From Anaerolineae bacterium (GTDB taxonomy: Bacteria > Chloroflexota > Anaerolineae > Aggregatilineales > Phototrophicaceae), in NCBI GenBank assembly GCA_019912965.1, contig JAIOHM010000170.1, positions 1 through 34,140 of the forward strand: 34,140 nucleotides of DNA, written 5' to 3'. The stretch's first letter is position 1. Every line of letters starts with the position of its first letter. Under the pieces are notes generated by a model that had not been told where the DNA came from, searched no databases, and saw only the letters and a list, made by a program, of their open reading frames with translations. Below, piece by piece: positions 15,400 through 23,152 of this stretch. A program made the position numbers and the translations under genes.

Positions 15400-15590
15400 A
15401 TCGCATCCATTCAGTTACCTACTGGAAATTAACCAGAACGTAACGTGCAAGCGAACGATTCAGACCACCCTCCCAATCAACCGTCAGGCTTAACGGATTT
15501 ACCAACCGGGATTAAAGCACTGTTCATTGTGCGTTAATGCCCGGCATTTTACATTGGGGTGGTTTGAGCTAAGGAGAAGGAATACCTACT

Positions 15591-16913
15591 TTGGAACCCG
15601 GCAGTATATTTGGCCTATTTGGATTGATTGCGCTGCACGCATTCATTACCCTGGCGTATGCGGCGCTGACCAACAGCCGCCAACCCTATTTACGTGAACA
15701 AACCGAAAATGGTTTGGATGTTCCCCCACAACTGCACATTACCTACCAAATGAGTTTGCTGCTGGTGCGGTTTGGCATCGCGGCAGTGGCGGTGACAGGT
15801 TTGGGCGAACCGCTATCACTGCGCCTCACCGAGTCGCTTCAGGATGCGGGGTTAGCTGGCGTGTTGGCCGGAATTATTGTGTTACTGCCAACTGCGATGC
15901 TGACGTTGATTCTGGGTGATTTGGTGCCAGAGGCGATTGGCAGCACCCGCGCCGATGGCCTTGCCCCCTGGGCGATTTACCCGATGCGCCTGCTCATCGG
16001 CTTTTTAAATCCAGTCGTGGTCGTGATGATCGCACTGAGCCAACGACTGGCGGGCATTTTTGGCAGCAGCGATAAGGTGAATATCGTCACCGAAGAAGAA
16101 CTGCTGACCATGCTGGATGCCAGCGAAAAAGAAGGCAGCATCGAGAACGAAGAAAAAGAGATGATTTACTCGGTGCTGGAATTTGGCGATAAGCTGGTGC
16201 GCGAGGTGATGGTGCCGCGCATCGATATTGTGGCGCTGGACATTGAAACCACGCTGAATGAAGCGTTAGGCGTGTTCATGGAAAGCGGTCACTCGCGCAT
16301 TCCGGTGTATGAAGACGATATTGACCATGTAAAAGGTTTACTCTACGCCAAAGACCTGCTTAACCTGATTCGCCAAAACGAAGCGGGAACCCGGCCTATC
16401 CGCGACCTGATGCGTTCGGCGTTCTTCGTGCCAGAAAGCAAACGGGCTGATCTGCTGCTCAAGGAACTGCGATTCAAGAAGATTCACATCGCTCTGGTGG
16501 TGGATGAATACGGCGGCATCGCGGGTCTGGTGACGATTGAAGACCTTATCGAAGAAATCATTGGCGATATTCAGGATGAATTCGATCTGCACGAAGAAGC
16601 GGATTTCGTCCAGCAAGGGCCGAACGCCTATCTGGTGGACGCGGGCATGAGCCTGAGTGATTTTAACGATTTACTGGATGTGGAACTGGACAACGAAAAC
16701 AGCAATACCGTTGGCGGCTTCCTGTTCAATGAGTTGGGTCGTGTGCCGGAAGTTGGGGAAACGGTCGAACACAGCAATATGACGCTGCGGGTGGACTCGA
16801 TTGATGGGCGGCGCATCCGCAAAGTCCATGTTACCCGCAAAGCTGCATCCCTAGTCAATCAGTCCGATGCGGCTAATCACACGCGTCCTCAACCGCAAAC
16901 GGTAACTGAATAA
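15591..16913 (+). CDS. CNNM-CBS-CorC membrane protein (HlyC/CorC family)
   Basis: A 440-residue integral membrane protein. Residues 1 to about 150 form the CNNM/DUF21 transmembrane domain (four hydrophobic stretches including GLFGLIALHAFITLAYAAL and IIVLLPTAMLTLILGDLVPEAIG). A tandem CBS pair follows (about 205-325; VREVMVPRIDIVALD, SRIPVYEDD, IALVVDEYGGIAGLVTIEDLIEEIIGD), then a CorC_HlyC domain (about 340-425; GMSLSDFNDLL, NTVGGFLFNELGRVPEVGE). Family members act in magnesium efflux or homeostasis. The start is TTG 15591, chosen because AGGAGAAGG lies just upstream and no ATG does as well. It is followed after three bases by a small membrane protein gene. Confidence 0.92.
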   Translation: MEPGSIFGLFGLIALHAFITLAYAALTNSRQPYLREQTENGLDVPPQLHITYQMSLLLVRFGIAAVAVTGLGEPLSLRLTESLQDAGLAGVLAGIIVLLPTAMLTLILGDLVPEAIGSTRADGLAPWAIYPMRLLIGFLNPVVVVMIALSQRLAGIFGSSDKVNIVTEEELLTMLDASEKEGSIENEEKEMIYSVLEFGDKLVREVMVPRIDIVALDIETTLNEALGVFMESGHSRIPVYEDDIDHVKGLLYAKDLLNLIRQNEAGTRPIRDLMRSAFFVPESKRADLLLKELRFKKIHIALVVDEYGGIAGLVTIEDLIEEIIGDIQDEFDLHEEADFVQQGPNAYLVDAGMSLSDFNDLLDVELDNENSNTVGGFLFNELGRVPEVGETVEHSNMTLRVDSIDGRRIRKVHVTRKAASLVNQSDAANHTRPQPQTVTE

Positions 16914-16916
16914 ATC

Positions 16917-17069
16917 ATGTGGGATTTGCTTGAAGCAGGCGTCCATTTGATTCAAGTGATCGGGGTACTGGCAGATGATAAAACACCAGCCTGGGCAAAA
17001 ATTATCCTTTTGCTGGTGTTTGTCGTGTTGGGACTGGCTCTCTGCTGGATAATCACCACGCCGCGTTAG
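16917..17069 (+). CDS. Small single-pass membrane protein (50 residues)
   Basis: An ATG three bases after the CorC-family stop opens a 50-codon frame. The product starts MWDLLEAGVHLIQVIGVLAD, continues with DKTPAWAKII, and has one strong hydrophobic helix (about residues 27-46, rich in Leu/Val and ending LCWIITTPR). I recognise no family. There is no ribosome site of its own, so translation would depend on coupling to the upstream gene. Its TAG shares bases with the TAA of the convergent metalloprotease gene (17066-17069). A helper of the CNNM transporter is possible but speculative. Confidence 0.6.
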   Translation: MWDLLEAGVHLIQVIGVLADDKTPAWAKIILLLVFVVLGLALCWIITTPR

Positions 17070-18931
17070 CTGGCATCAACTTTCAGGATGTAATCCAGCG
17101 GGACGGTGGTCACTGGTGCAAAGGGCGCGATGGCGATTAAAACCTGATCGACATTCGGGTCTAAAGGCAAAGTCCACTTGCCCGCTGACGGGGCTAACCA
17201 GCGCGTAACCTGTACAGAATTTCCAATCTGCTGCACAGCCTGTACCCACACCTGCTGCGGTAAGCGGTTATCCGTGCGTATCCAACCGGCTGCTTCCCAT
17301 CCGCCGCCATCGATTTCAAAGTCGCTGCTGTAGCCAATTTCGGGAATCCGCACATCGTCAATCGCCATACCGGGTTGGGAAATGGCTTCATCATTCAGCA
17401 GTTCAAAACGCAGCAGGATGTTTTGCCCCGCGTAAGCATCCAGCGCAATCGTCTCATCCAGCCAACCTCCGCTGACACCGTTATAACCCGGCCCAAAAAC
17501 CAGTCCTGATGGGTCAGATTCACCCATGTACGGTGTGCGTAAAAATTCCCACGACTCGCCACTATCGGTGCTGATGAGTACATAACCAAAATCCCAAACC
17601 TGTTCGGTATCGTGCCAGATTTTGTAATTCAGGGTTGCAGTGGTGACACTCGTAAGATCAAAGGCGCGCGTGAGCGTCATATTGCTCAGATCACCCCGGT
17701 TGCTGTACCACATCCAGTTGCCGCTGGCGGGCTGAGTGGGCAGCAGGCCAACAATATCCGGGGCACTCAGGGCGATGGTCAAGTGTGTTTTGCCTTCGAG
17801 GTTGGCAGCCACATAATAATCAGCGGCGTACTGGTTGAGGGTATGGTCGGCCTGATGGGGATAAGCGGCAACCACCGCCAGCGGGCGTGAAATACTGAAG
17901 CCATTGAAGGCCTCATAACCATATCGTCCATCCTCGATTTCCGGATTCATCAGATAATTCGCCAGCACCCAATCCGCGAACAGTTCATCGACGCCGGGTT
18001 CGCCAAGATCACGCAGCACCACATCAAAAGCGTTTAAGCCTGTGCCGGGATTTTCGCTCACGGTGCGCAGCGCATCCAGCCCATAACGTTCATAAAAGTA
18101 GGCGACAAACATGGATGACGCACCATAATGTGGCAGGACATTGCCATCCTGTGTCCAGGCATTCAACTGTGTGCCGGGATTGCTCAGATAGTCGATGACA
18201 AAGGCGGCGCTGTTATACAAATACATTTCGGTAAAAGTGGAAAACCCTTCGTTCAGCCAGATGTCTTCATTCTGCTGTATATTCGCCCGGATCATGTGCT
18301 GGAATTCGTGGGCGATGGTGCTTTCCATCAGCGGGGTATCCAGATTGTTTGTGCCCGCCGTATCCAGATTAAAGAAAAACATTTCATGCTGATTGCTGGT
18401 GGGATAAACCGCCGCTGGGAAGGTGTGCCGATTGGCAAAATAGGCCAGCGTGCCCGCCCCCAAATTATAGGCAAATAAACCATACAGGCGTGGATCGCCA
18501 TCAATGCCGGGGCTGGCTTCGGTTCCCCAGAGTTCGCGCACATCATCATAAATCCGATTATCAAAAGCATCAGTCAATGACCGCAAATCAGCATCACTGA
18601 CGGGTGCGCCGTCTTCCACCCACATGTAAATATGCTCACCGACCACACGGAGGGTGGCGTTGATCTGGAATTCGCGGTCGGCAGCAGAGTCGATAATCCA
18701 GAAAGCCTGTTGTTCACCTACTTTGCGCGGCGACACAGATTCGGGCGGGGGCAGCACAGTTTCTATGTTGCGAAAACGTTCAGCCAATTCCAGCGGATCC
18801 GCCGCCGGGACAACCGTTTCTTGCAAGGCAATGACCGTTGGATAAACAGCATCGGGCGCAGTGGGTTGTTGAGCACGGGCAGGCGCGACGATGAGCATAA
18901 AAACAGTCAACAGGATGAAGCGTTGAACCAT
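17066..18931 (-). CDS. Secreted zinc metalloprotease with immune-inhibitor-A-like C-terminal domain
   Basis: A 621-residue exported protein. A Sec signal peptide (MVQRFILLTVFMLIVAPARA) precedes a mature part starting QQPTAPD. The catalytic part has HEFQH (H208, E209, H212) and a downstream WLNEGFS glutamate (E228), the gluzincin arrangement, without the HEXXHXXGXXH of metzincins. The C-terminal half contains a beta-sandwich resembling the MAM-like module of immune inhibitor A proteases (TATLNYKIWHDTE, YVLISTDSGESWE, GMAIDDVRIPE). I chose ATG 18931, which has AAAGG upstream and starts directly at a signal peptide; a longer frame from 19003 would put 24 extra residues before it. It lies 71 bp after the glycosyltransferase gene on the same strand. 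Substrate unknown. Confidence 0.82.
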   Translation of the reverse strand: MVQRFILLTVFMLIVAPARAQQPTAPDAVYPTVIALQETVVPAADPLELAERFRNIETVLPPPESVSPRKVGEQQAFWIIDSAADREFQINATLRVVGEHIYMWVEDGAPVSDADLRSLTDAFDNRIYDDVRELWGTEASPGIDGDPRLYGLFAYNLGAGTLAYFANRHTFPAAVYPTSNQHEMFFFNLDTAGTNNLDTPLMESTIAHEFQHMIRANIQQNEDIWLNEGFSTFTEMYLYNSAAFVIDYLSNPGTQLNAWTQDGNVLPHYGASSMFVAYFYERYGLDALRTVSENPGTGLNAFDVVLRDLGEPGVDELFADWVLANYLMNPEIEDGRYGYEAFNGFSISRPLAVVAAYPHQADHTLNQYAADYYVAANLEGKTHLTIALSAPDIVGLLPTQPASGNWMWYSNRGDLSNMTLTRAFDLTSVTTATLNYKIWHDTEQVWDFGYVLISTDSGESWEFLRTPYMGESDPSGLVFGPGYNGVSGGWLDETIALDAYAGQNILLRFELLNDEAISQPGMAIDDVRIPEIGYSSDFEIDGGGWEAAGWIRTDNRLPQQVWVQAVQQIGNSVQVTRWLAPSAGKWTLPLDPNVDQVLIAIAPFAPVTTVPLDYILKVDAS

Positions 18932-19002
18932 GCAGGCAGACCTTTTGAGGCAGTTTAAACTGTAGAGGCATCTTTTACGGATGCCCCTATAATCATACAC
19001 CA

Positions 19003-20931
19003 TCAGTCAGCGGCGGCGATTTCCTGTCCTTCAAACAGGTGATGCGGGTCAACCGTCGTCAAGCCGTGATTGGTCTTTTCCCAGTAGTACGGATTGGTAA
19101 TCAATTGCCATAGGCCGATATAAGCTGCAATCGAGTGTAAAAACCAGTAGGCCGGGTTGGTCAGTGCGAAGGGTAAAAGACGGTAATTGCGGCGCTGTAA
19201 AATGCCGATCATGTTGAGCAGAATCGCCAGCCCGTTACCCACAACCAAACTGAAAACCGCGATATACCACACCCAGCCCTGAAAAATCTGCTCTATCCAT
19301 GCGGGGTCAAATGCCAACCAGATGACGAACAGTATCCACATGATGGGGTTTAAGAGGAAAATGGCCGCCGTGCCACCAATGAAAAAGTTATAACTGAGCC
19401 AGTTCTTCAGCCCGATGGCGCGCAGCAGGCGCAGCGGTTGGCGGTTATGCACCAGCCACGTTTGCATATAACCTTTAATCCACCGACTGCGCTGCCGCAG
19501 CCAGTTGATGGTGGCTTTATTGGCCTCTTCGTAGGTAGTGGAGCGAATGACACCGACCGTAAAACCGCTGGTCGAGGCGCGGATTCCCAGATCAGCATCC
19601 TCAGTTACATTGAAGGGATCCCATGCCCCCAACTGCCGAAGTTTATCCAGCTTAAAATGGTTGCTCGTTCCGCCTAACGGAATCGGCAACCGGAGACGAT
19701 CAAGGCCGGGGAGCAGACTATCGAACCAGTAGGTATATTCCAGTGTGAACATGCGCGTCAAATAGTTTTCCTGGCTGTTGAAGTAGTTCAGCGCGGCCTG
19801 CACACAGATCAGGCTGTCATCACCATGTGCGAAAGCGGCGACAGCTTTCTTCAACTGGTCGGGTTCAGGGATGTCTTCGGCATCGAAAATCGTCACATAT
19901 TTGCCCCGGCAGAAGTTCAGCCCATAATTGCAGGCTTTGGGTTTGGTACGCGGTTGGCTGGGCGGTACGACGATGAAGCGGAAAAAACTGGGCGGTTGGG
20001 CTTCTTTGGCTTTGGCGACCGTTTCATGGTCGTCTTCTTCCATCAGCAGCAGCACATCCAGTTTTTCACGCGGGTAGTCGATGCGCGAAAGGGCGCGGAG
20101 CAGACGCGGCACAACCTCTGGTTCTTTGTAAACCGGGACGAGGATGCTGTAAATCGGCAGATCGGCGTCGTGAATGGCCTTCACCTGCGTCCCGGTGGCG
20201 CGGCTGTCCCGATTCAGACTGCCCGCGATACTCAGCAGCAGCTTATAAAAAATCGAGGCCACATAAACCAAACTGATGACAACCACCGAGGTGACCAGAG
20301 TCCCCCAAAAGTTGATAACCAGTGCTATGAGGTAAGCAATCAGTATCCCGGCAAAAAGGAGCTTTTGCCCGTTCGTCACCACGCGGGCGGCAGAATATTC
20401 CGGGTGTTTTTCGCGCAGGGCATTGATTGCATTGTGCAGCAGGCTTTCCTGAAAAACGCTGCTGACCAGACGGGTAACATTGATTTCCGTACCCATCAAA
20501 GTGACAACTTCTACACCGGGCACGACTTCCTGCACCAACTGGATGATACGGAATTCGTTACTATCAGCGGAGAGGACGATTACCGTATCGCCAATCTGCT
20601 TGAGGGGGCAGAACAGGAAACGCACCAGCACAGCAGGATCAAACTGGCGCACGAAAGCAGGCTCGTAGTCAAAAAACTCCGAGCCGATGAGTTCGCTCAT
20701 GTAACCCGTTTGGGTCACTTCCGCGAGGTTAGCGGCGTAATCTTTCTGCGAGACATAACCCATTGAACCGAGGATGTCACGTAAAGGGGTACGATGCTGG
20801 CGGTGAATATCGAGGGCTTCCTGAGCGCGGCCTTCTGTAATTTTTTCAGTTTCCAGCAGGTGAAAAAGAGCCTGTTTTTCGTCGTCGGTGAGGGTTTCAC
20901 TGCCGTCTAATTTCAGATCGGGCTTATTCAT
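19003..20931 (-). CDS. Membrane glycosyltransferase (GT2) with N-terminal MshEN domain
   Basis: A 642-residue protein. About residues 15-175 form a GspE/MshEN-like domain (LTDDEKQALFHLLETEKITEG; TPLRDILGSMGYVSQKDYAANLAEVTQ); this type of domain binds cyclic-di-GMP in several proteins. Two membrane helices (about 190-235) precede a family-2 glycosyltransferase domain with SILVPVYKE, F-D-A-E-D (D350/D353), T-E-D (about 443-445) and the QRSRW motif (about 480-484) typical of processive enzymes. Several C-terminal helices follow. NfrB-type glycosyltransferases combine the same two modules, with MshEN at the other end. ATG 20931 follows GGTGG; an in-frame ATG at 20952 lacks a ribosome site. Likely role: c-di-GMP-responsive surface glycan synthesis or export. 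Confidence 0.88.
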   Translation of the reverse strand: MNKPDLKLDGSETLTDDEKQALFHLLETEKITEGRAQEALDIHRQHRTPLRDILGSMGYVSQKDYAANLAEVTQTGYMSELIGSEFFDYEPAFVRQFDPAVLVRFLFCPLKQIGDTVIVLSADSNEFRIIQLVQEVVPGVEVVTLMGTEINVTRLVSSVFQESLLHNAINALREKHPEYSAARVVTNGQKLLFAGILIAYLIALVINFWGTLVTSVVVISLVYVASIFYKLLLSIAGSLNRDSRATGTQVKAIHDADLPIYSILVPVYKEPEVVPRLLRALSRIDYPREKLDVLLLMEEDDHETVAKAKEAQPPSFFRFIVVPPSQPRTKPKACNYGLNFCRGKYVTIFDAEDIPEPDQLKKAVAAFAHGDDSLICVQAALNYFNSQENYLTRMFTLEYTYWFDSLLPGLDRLRLPIPLGGTSNHFKLDKLRQLGAWDPFNVTEDADLGIRASTSGFTVGVIRSTTYEEANKATINWLRQRSRWIKGYMQTWLVHNRQPLRLLRAIGLKNWLSYNFFIGGTAAIFLLNPIMWILFVIWLAFDPAWIEQIFQGWVWYIAVFSLVVGNGLAILLNMIGILQRRNYRLLPFALTNPAYWFLHSIAAYIGLWQLITNPYYWEKTNHGLTTVDPHHLFEGQEIAAAD

Positions 20932-20972
20932 AACGTACCACCCAAACGCCATTACATTAAATTTTATGGCTC

Positions 20973-21003
20973 ATTATATGTCTGAAGCGGATTACTACGC
21001 CAA
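20973..21003 (-). promoter_or_regulatory. Candidate promoter of the glycosyltransferase gene
   Basis: On the minus strand TTGGCG (20998-21003) and a perfect TATAAT (20973-20978) are 19 bp apart, ending 42 bp before the chosen ATG. Confidence 0.45.
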
Positions 21004-21024
21004 TAAGGTCAGATCAGCTTCCTA

Positions 21025-22725
21025 CTATTCCACCAACTCCGCCTGAATGCCTGCTTCGCCCAGCGCAGCGCGTAAGCCATCCCATTGTCCAGCACGAACA
21101 ACAACCGCCATCGGCCCCAGACGTGCCCCCAGATAACGGCGCAGCGCGGGTGTATCCAGAATGCGTTCCAACGTTTCCGGCGCAGTCGTTCGCAGCACCA
21201 TCAACTGTTCGACGGTGACAGCGGCGGCTGGCCCAGAACGCCAGTTATCCAAAAGACGCATTATGGTTGGCGGCACAGGCACATCCCCCAAAGCGCGGCT
21301 AATAAAGCTGGCGATATGTCCAGTGTTGATACCCTGTTCGGCGGCCTGCTGCACACCTGCCGCATCCAGTTTGTAGGTATAGGGGTCGCCTGCCGAAACC
21401 CAAGTGGTAAAACGTGCGGCCTGAAAACGATCCACGCGCGGCGACTTACGGGAAATCAACAGTGTGCCATCATCTTTGACGGTGATTTTATCTTCGGGGT
21501 CAGGTTGAGTCGGCCACGCGGATTGCCCCAAAAATGCGCGACCATAGGCTGTCAGTCGGGCAGCATCTTCGGCGCGGTCAACCAGCCCTAACCAATGCAT
21601 CGGCCCGTTTACATAAAATTCCAGCAGCGCACCTTCGACAGCATCCCAACTCTCAAAGCCGTTCAGGAAGTCACCCTCATCGTTGCGGATGTACCAGCTT
21701 TCATAATTGCCGTCCGGGCGCTGAAAATCCGGGTCGGTGGCCTTCACCGCCTGAATGAAGGCTTCCAGCGACCACCATTCCTGACGCGGAACCAATTCGC
21801 CCATCAATTCCAGCACGCCATCGCGCACGGCTGCCGGGTCGTAATCATCCAGTTCACCACCGGGTTCGGGATGTAATCCGGGTACATGCCATAAATCGCG
21901 GTAGAGTGCTGCGCCGCGCCAGCCTTCCGCCAGCGCCCGCACCTGTTCGGCACGGGATAAACCCAACCAGCGCCGCGCCTCCGCCCGTTTGGGATAGGCT
22001 TTGCCCGTTTGCACTTCAACCAAATCGGCACTCAAGGCGATGCCGAACAGAAATCGCTGACGGGCGTCGTCCTGTTTAAGCAAATAGGGTTTCAGCCGTT
22101 TATCATCAACTTCAACCAGCGCCTCGTTTTCCAGCAAGGGGCTGTGCAGTTGCAGATAAGCCAGCAGCGTCGTCAGATCATCCACAATGGAGGTGTCGGC
22201 CTGCAGCACGCCCTGTACATCCGGCAGCGGTTCAACAGTCGCTGGCTCTTGTTCAATGGGTTCGTTTTCCAGATTGGAATAAGCGGTTTTGCGTAACGGG
22301 AGGACAGCGGCGAGATCATCCGGGACATAGACAACAACGCGCGGCCCGGTATCGGCTACCTCGAAGCTCTGCGCGACCAATCCGCGATAATACAATCCCT
22401 CGGCGACAGTGGCCGGATTTTCTAAAGGTTTTTCGCGCTCGATCTGCGCTGCGCCCATCTGCCGGATTTCGCCAAACAGCCGCCCGAACTTCGCCATCGG
22501 CATCTTGCCACCCGAACCCAGCAGCATTTGCAGCGCACCCCGCTGTTGATCGCTCAAGGAGTCCCAGGCTTTTTCGGCGCGGTCGGGGTCGAGCATGGCA
22601 GCACTCAAGGCGGCAATCATGGCGCTGCGTTCCAGACCAACCACGCTGGTTTTCCAGAATTTTGCCAGTGCGGGCAGCATTCCGGCGTCGGTATCTTCTT
22701 GCAGGGTGCGGCTGATGGTTTTCAT
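21025..22725 (-). CDS. Helicase-associated (XPB C-terminal-like) domain protein without ATPase
   Basis: A 566-residue protein with no Walker motifs. The last 130 residues (GHIASFISRALGDVPVPPTIMRLLDNW, VTVEQLMVLRTTAPETLERI, ALRRYLGARLGPMAVVV) resemble the helicase-associated/XPB-Ssl2-like C-terminal domain found in stand-alone proteins of Chloroflexota and Actinobacteria. The N-terminal part has winged-helix-like segments (LSDQQRGALQMLLGSGGKMPMAKFGRLFG). Members are often paired with or derived from DNA-repair helicases, but no helicase gene is in the window. A DNA-binding or repair role is inference. The ATG at 22725 has only a weak ribosome site. Confidence 0.7.
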   Translation of the reverse strand: MKTISRTLQEDTDAGMLPALAKFWKTSVVGLERSAMIAALSAAMLDPDRAEKAWDSLSDQQRGALQMLLGSGGKMPMAKFGRLFGEIRQMGAAQIEREKPLENPATVAEGLYYRGLVAQSFEVADTGPRVVVYVPDDLAAVLPLRKTAYSNLENEPIEQEPATVEPLPDVQGVLQADTSIVDDLTTLLAYLQLHSPLLENEALVEVDDKRLKPYLLKQDDARQRFLFGIALSADLVEVQTGKAYPKRAEARRWLGLSRAEQVRALAEGWRGAALYRDLWHVPGLHPEPGGELDDYDPAAVRDGVLELMGELVPRQEWWSLEAFIQAVKATDPDFQRPDGNYESWYIRNDEGDFLNGFESWDAVEGALLEFYVNGPMHWLGLVDRAEDAARLTAYGRAFLGQSAWPTQPDPEDKITVKDDGTLLISRKSPRVDRFQAARFTTWVSAGDPYTYKLDAAGVQQAAEQGINTGHIASFISRALGDVPVPPTIMRLLDNWRSGPAAAVTVEQLMVLRTTAPETLERILDTPALRRYLGARLGPMAVVVRAGQWDGLRAALGEAGIQAELVE

Positions 22726-22837
22726 AATGACTTTTGTGATTTGGGTTGGAGCAGTTCACGAACTATCCCAACATCGGGCATTTCACAAGTCTAGTCGCAG
22801 GGAGGAAAATCTGCCAATCGGAAAAGAAAATGAGGAC

Positions 22838-22867
22838 TTGCGACCCGTTCTGAACCTGTGCTACAAT
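22838..22867 (+). promoter_or_regulatory. Upstream leuS promoter (P1)
   Basis: TTGCGA (22838-22843), an 18-bp spacer and TACAAT (22862-22867) with TGC before the -10. The transcript leader to the chosen leuS start would be about 280 nt. Confidence 0.5.
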
Positions 22868-22899
22868 CAGTCTGTCCACGATTTACGAAGGATATAATC

Positions 22900-22956
22900 A
22901 TGTTCGCAACCTCCAACACACCGGGTTTCGGGGTGACCCGCTCTTCTCTTATGTAG
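22900..22956 (+). CDS. Possible leader peptide upstream of leuS (18 residues)
   Basis: ATG TTC GCA opens an 18-codon frame (MFATSNTPGFGVTRSSLM) preceded by GAAGGA with a 7-nt spacing, the best ribosome site in the leader. It has only one Leu codon, so it is not a classical leucine attenuator peptide. Its 3' half overlaps hairpins, including CGGG-GTGA-CCCG with a GNRA-type loop. Confidence 0.35.
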   Translation: MFATSNTPGFGVTRSSLM

Positions 22957-23024
22957 CGGCATTTGACCGCGCGCCTCCCCTCTGTCGCTCTCCCAATCTG
23001 TACAGGTACACAAACCTTCACATC

Positions 23025-23033
23025 TGCTACAAT
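23025..23033 (+). promoter_or_regulatory. Second extended -10 upstream of leuS (P2)
   Basis: TGC-TACAAT with poor -35 support (GGTACA, part of a TGTAC/GTACA palindrome at 22999-23010). The palindrome covering the -35 position could be an operator. Confidence 0.35.
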
Positions 23034-23072
23034 CAGCAGCCGGGTTTTTAGTTCCTGGTATAAACGCTTATC

Positions 23073-23114
23073 ACCAAGAACCAACGACCGATCACCCACT
23101 ACCAATAACCTGTT
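23073..23114. repeat. Degenerate heptamer array (ACCNNNN x6)
   Basis: Six consecutive 7-bp units each begin with ACC: ACCAAGA, ACCAACG, ACCGATC, ACCCACT, ACCAATA, ACCTGTT. The register is unbroken over 42 bp and ends just before an in-frame ATG (23117) that lacks a ribosome site. Confidence 0.7.
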
Positions 23115-23152
23115 ACATGACAGCTAAACGCTATAACGAGAGAGACAATCGC

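Larger units (their letters stand above)
15280..15590. other. Intergenic region before the CNNM/CorC gene
   Basis: The 311 bp contain the OppF-side terminator (15309-15340), a promoter (15370-15399) and a leader of about 185 nt with no convincing gene. A 30-codon GTG frame at 15445-15537 lacks a ribosome site and was not called. Confidence 0.5.
22726..23152. other. Divergent region and long leader of leuS
   Basis: The 427 bp hold a promoter (22838-22867), an 18-codon leader frame with a good ribosome site (22900-22956), overlapping GC-rich hairpins (22922-22970), a 12-bp palindrome (TGTAC-AG-GTACA, 22999-23010), a second extended -10 (23025-23033) and a heptamer array (23073-23114). No larger gene is seen. 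I did not find T-box elements with confidence. Confidence 0.5.

Noticed and set aside
15445..15537. 30-codon GTG frame in the CNNM/CorC leader
   Set aside because: No ribosome site and a rare start; the composition does not distinguish it from chance.
22900..23116. T-box riboswitch upstream of leuS
   Set aside because: No clear specifier loop, AG bulge or TGG-containing antiterminator bulge could be recognised, although a GGGTGACCCGC segment looks superficially similar.
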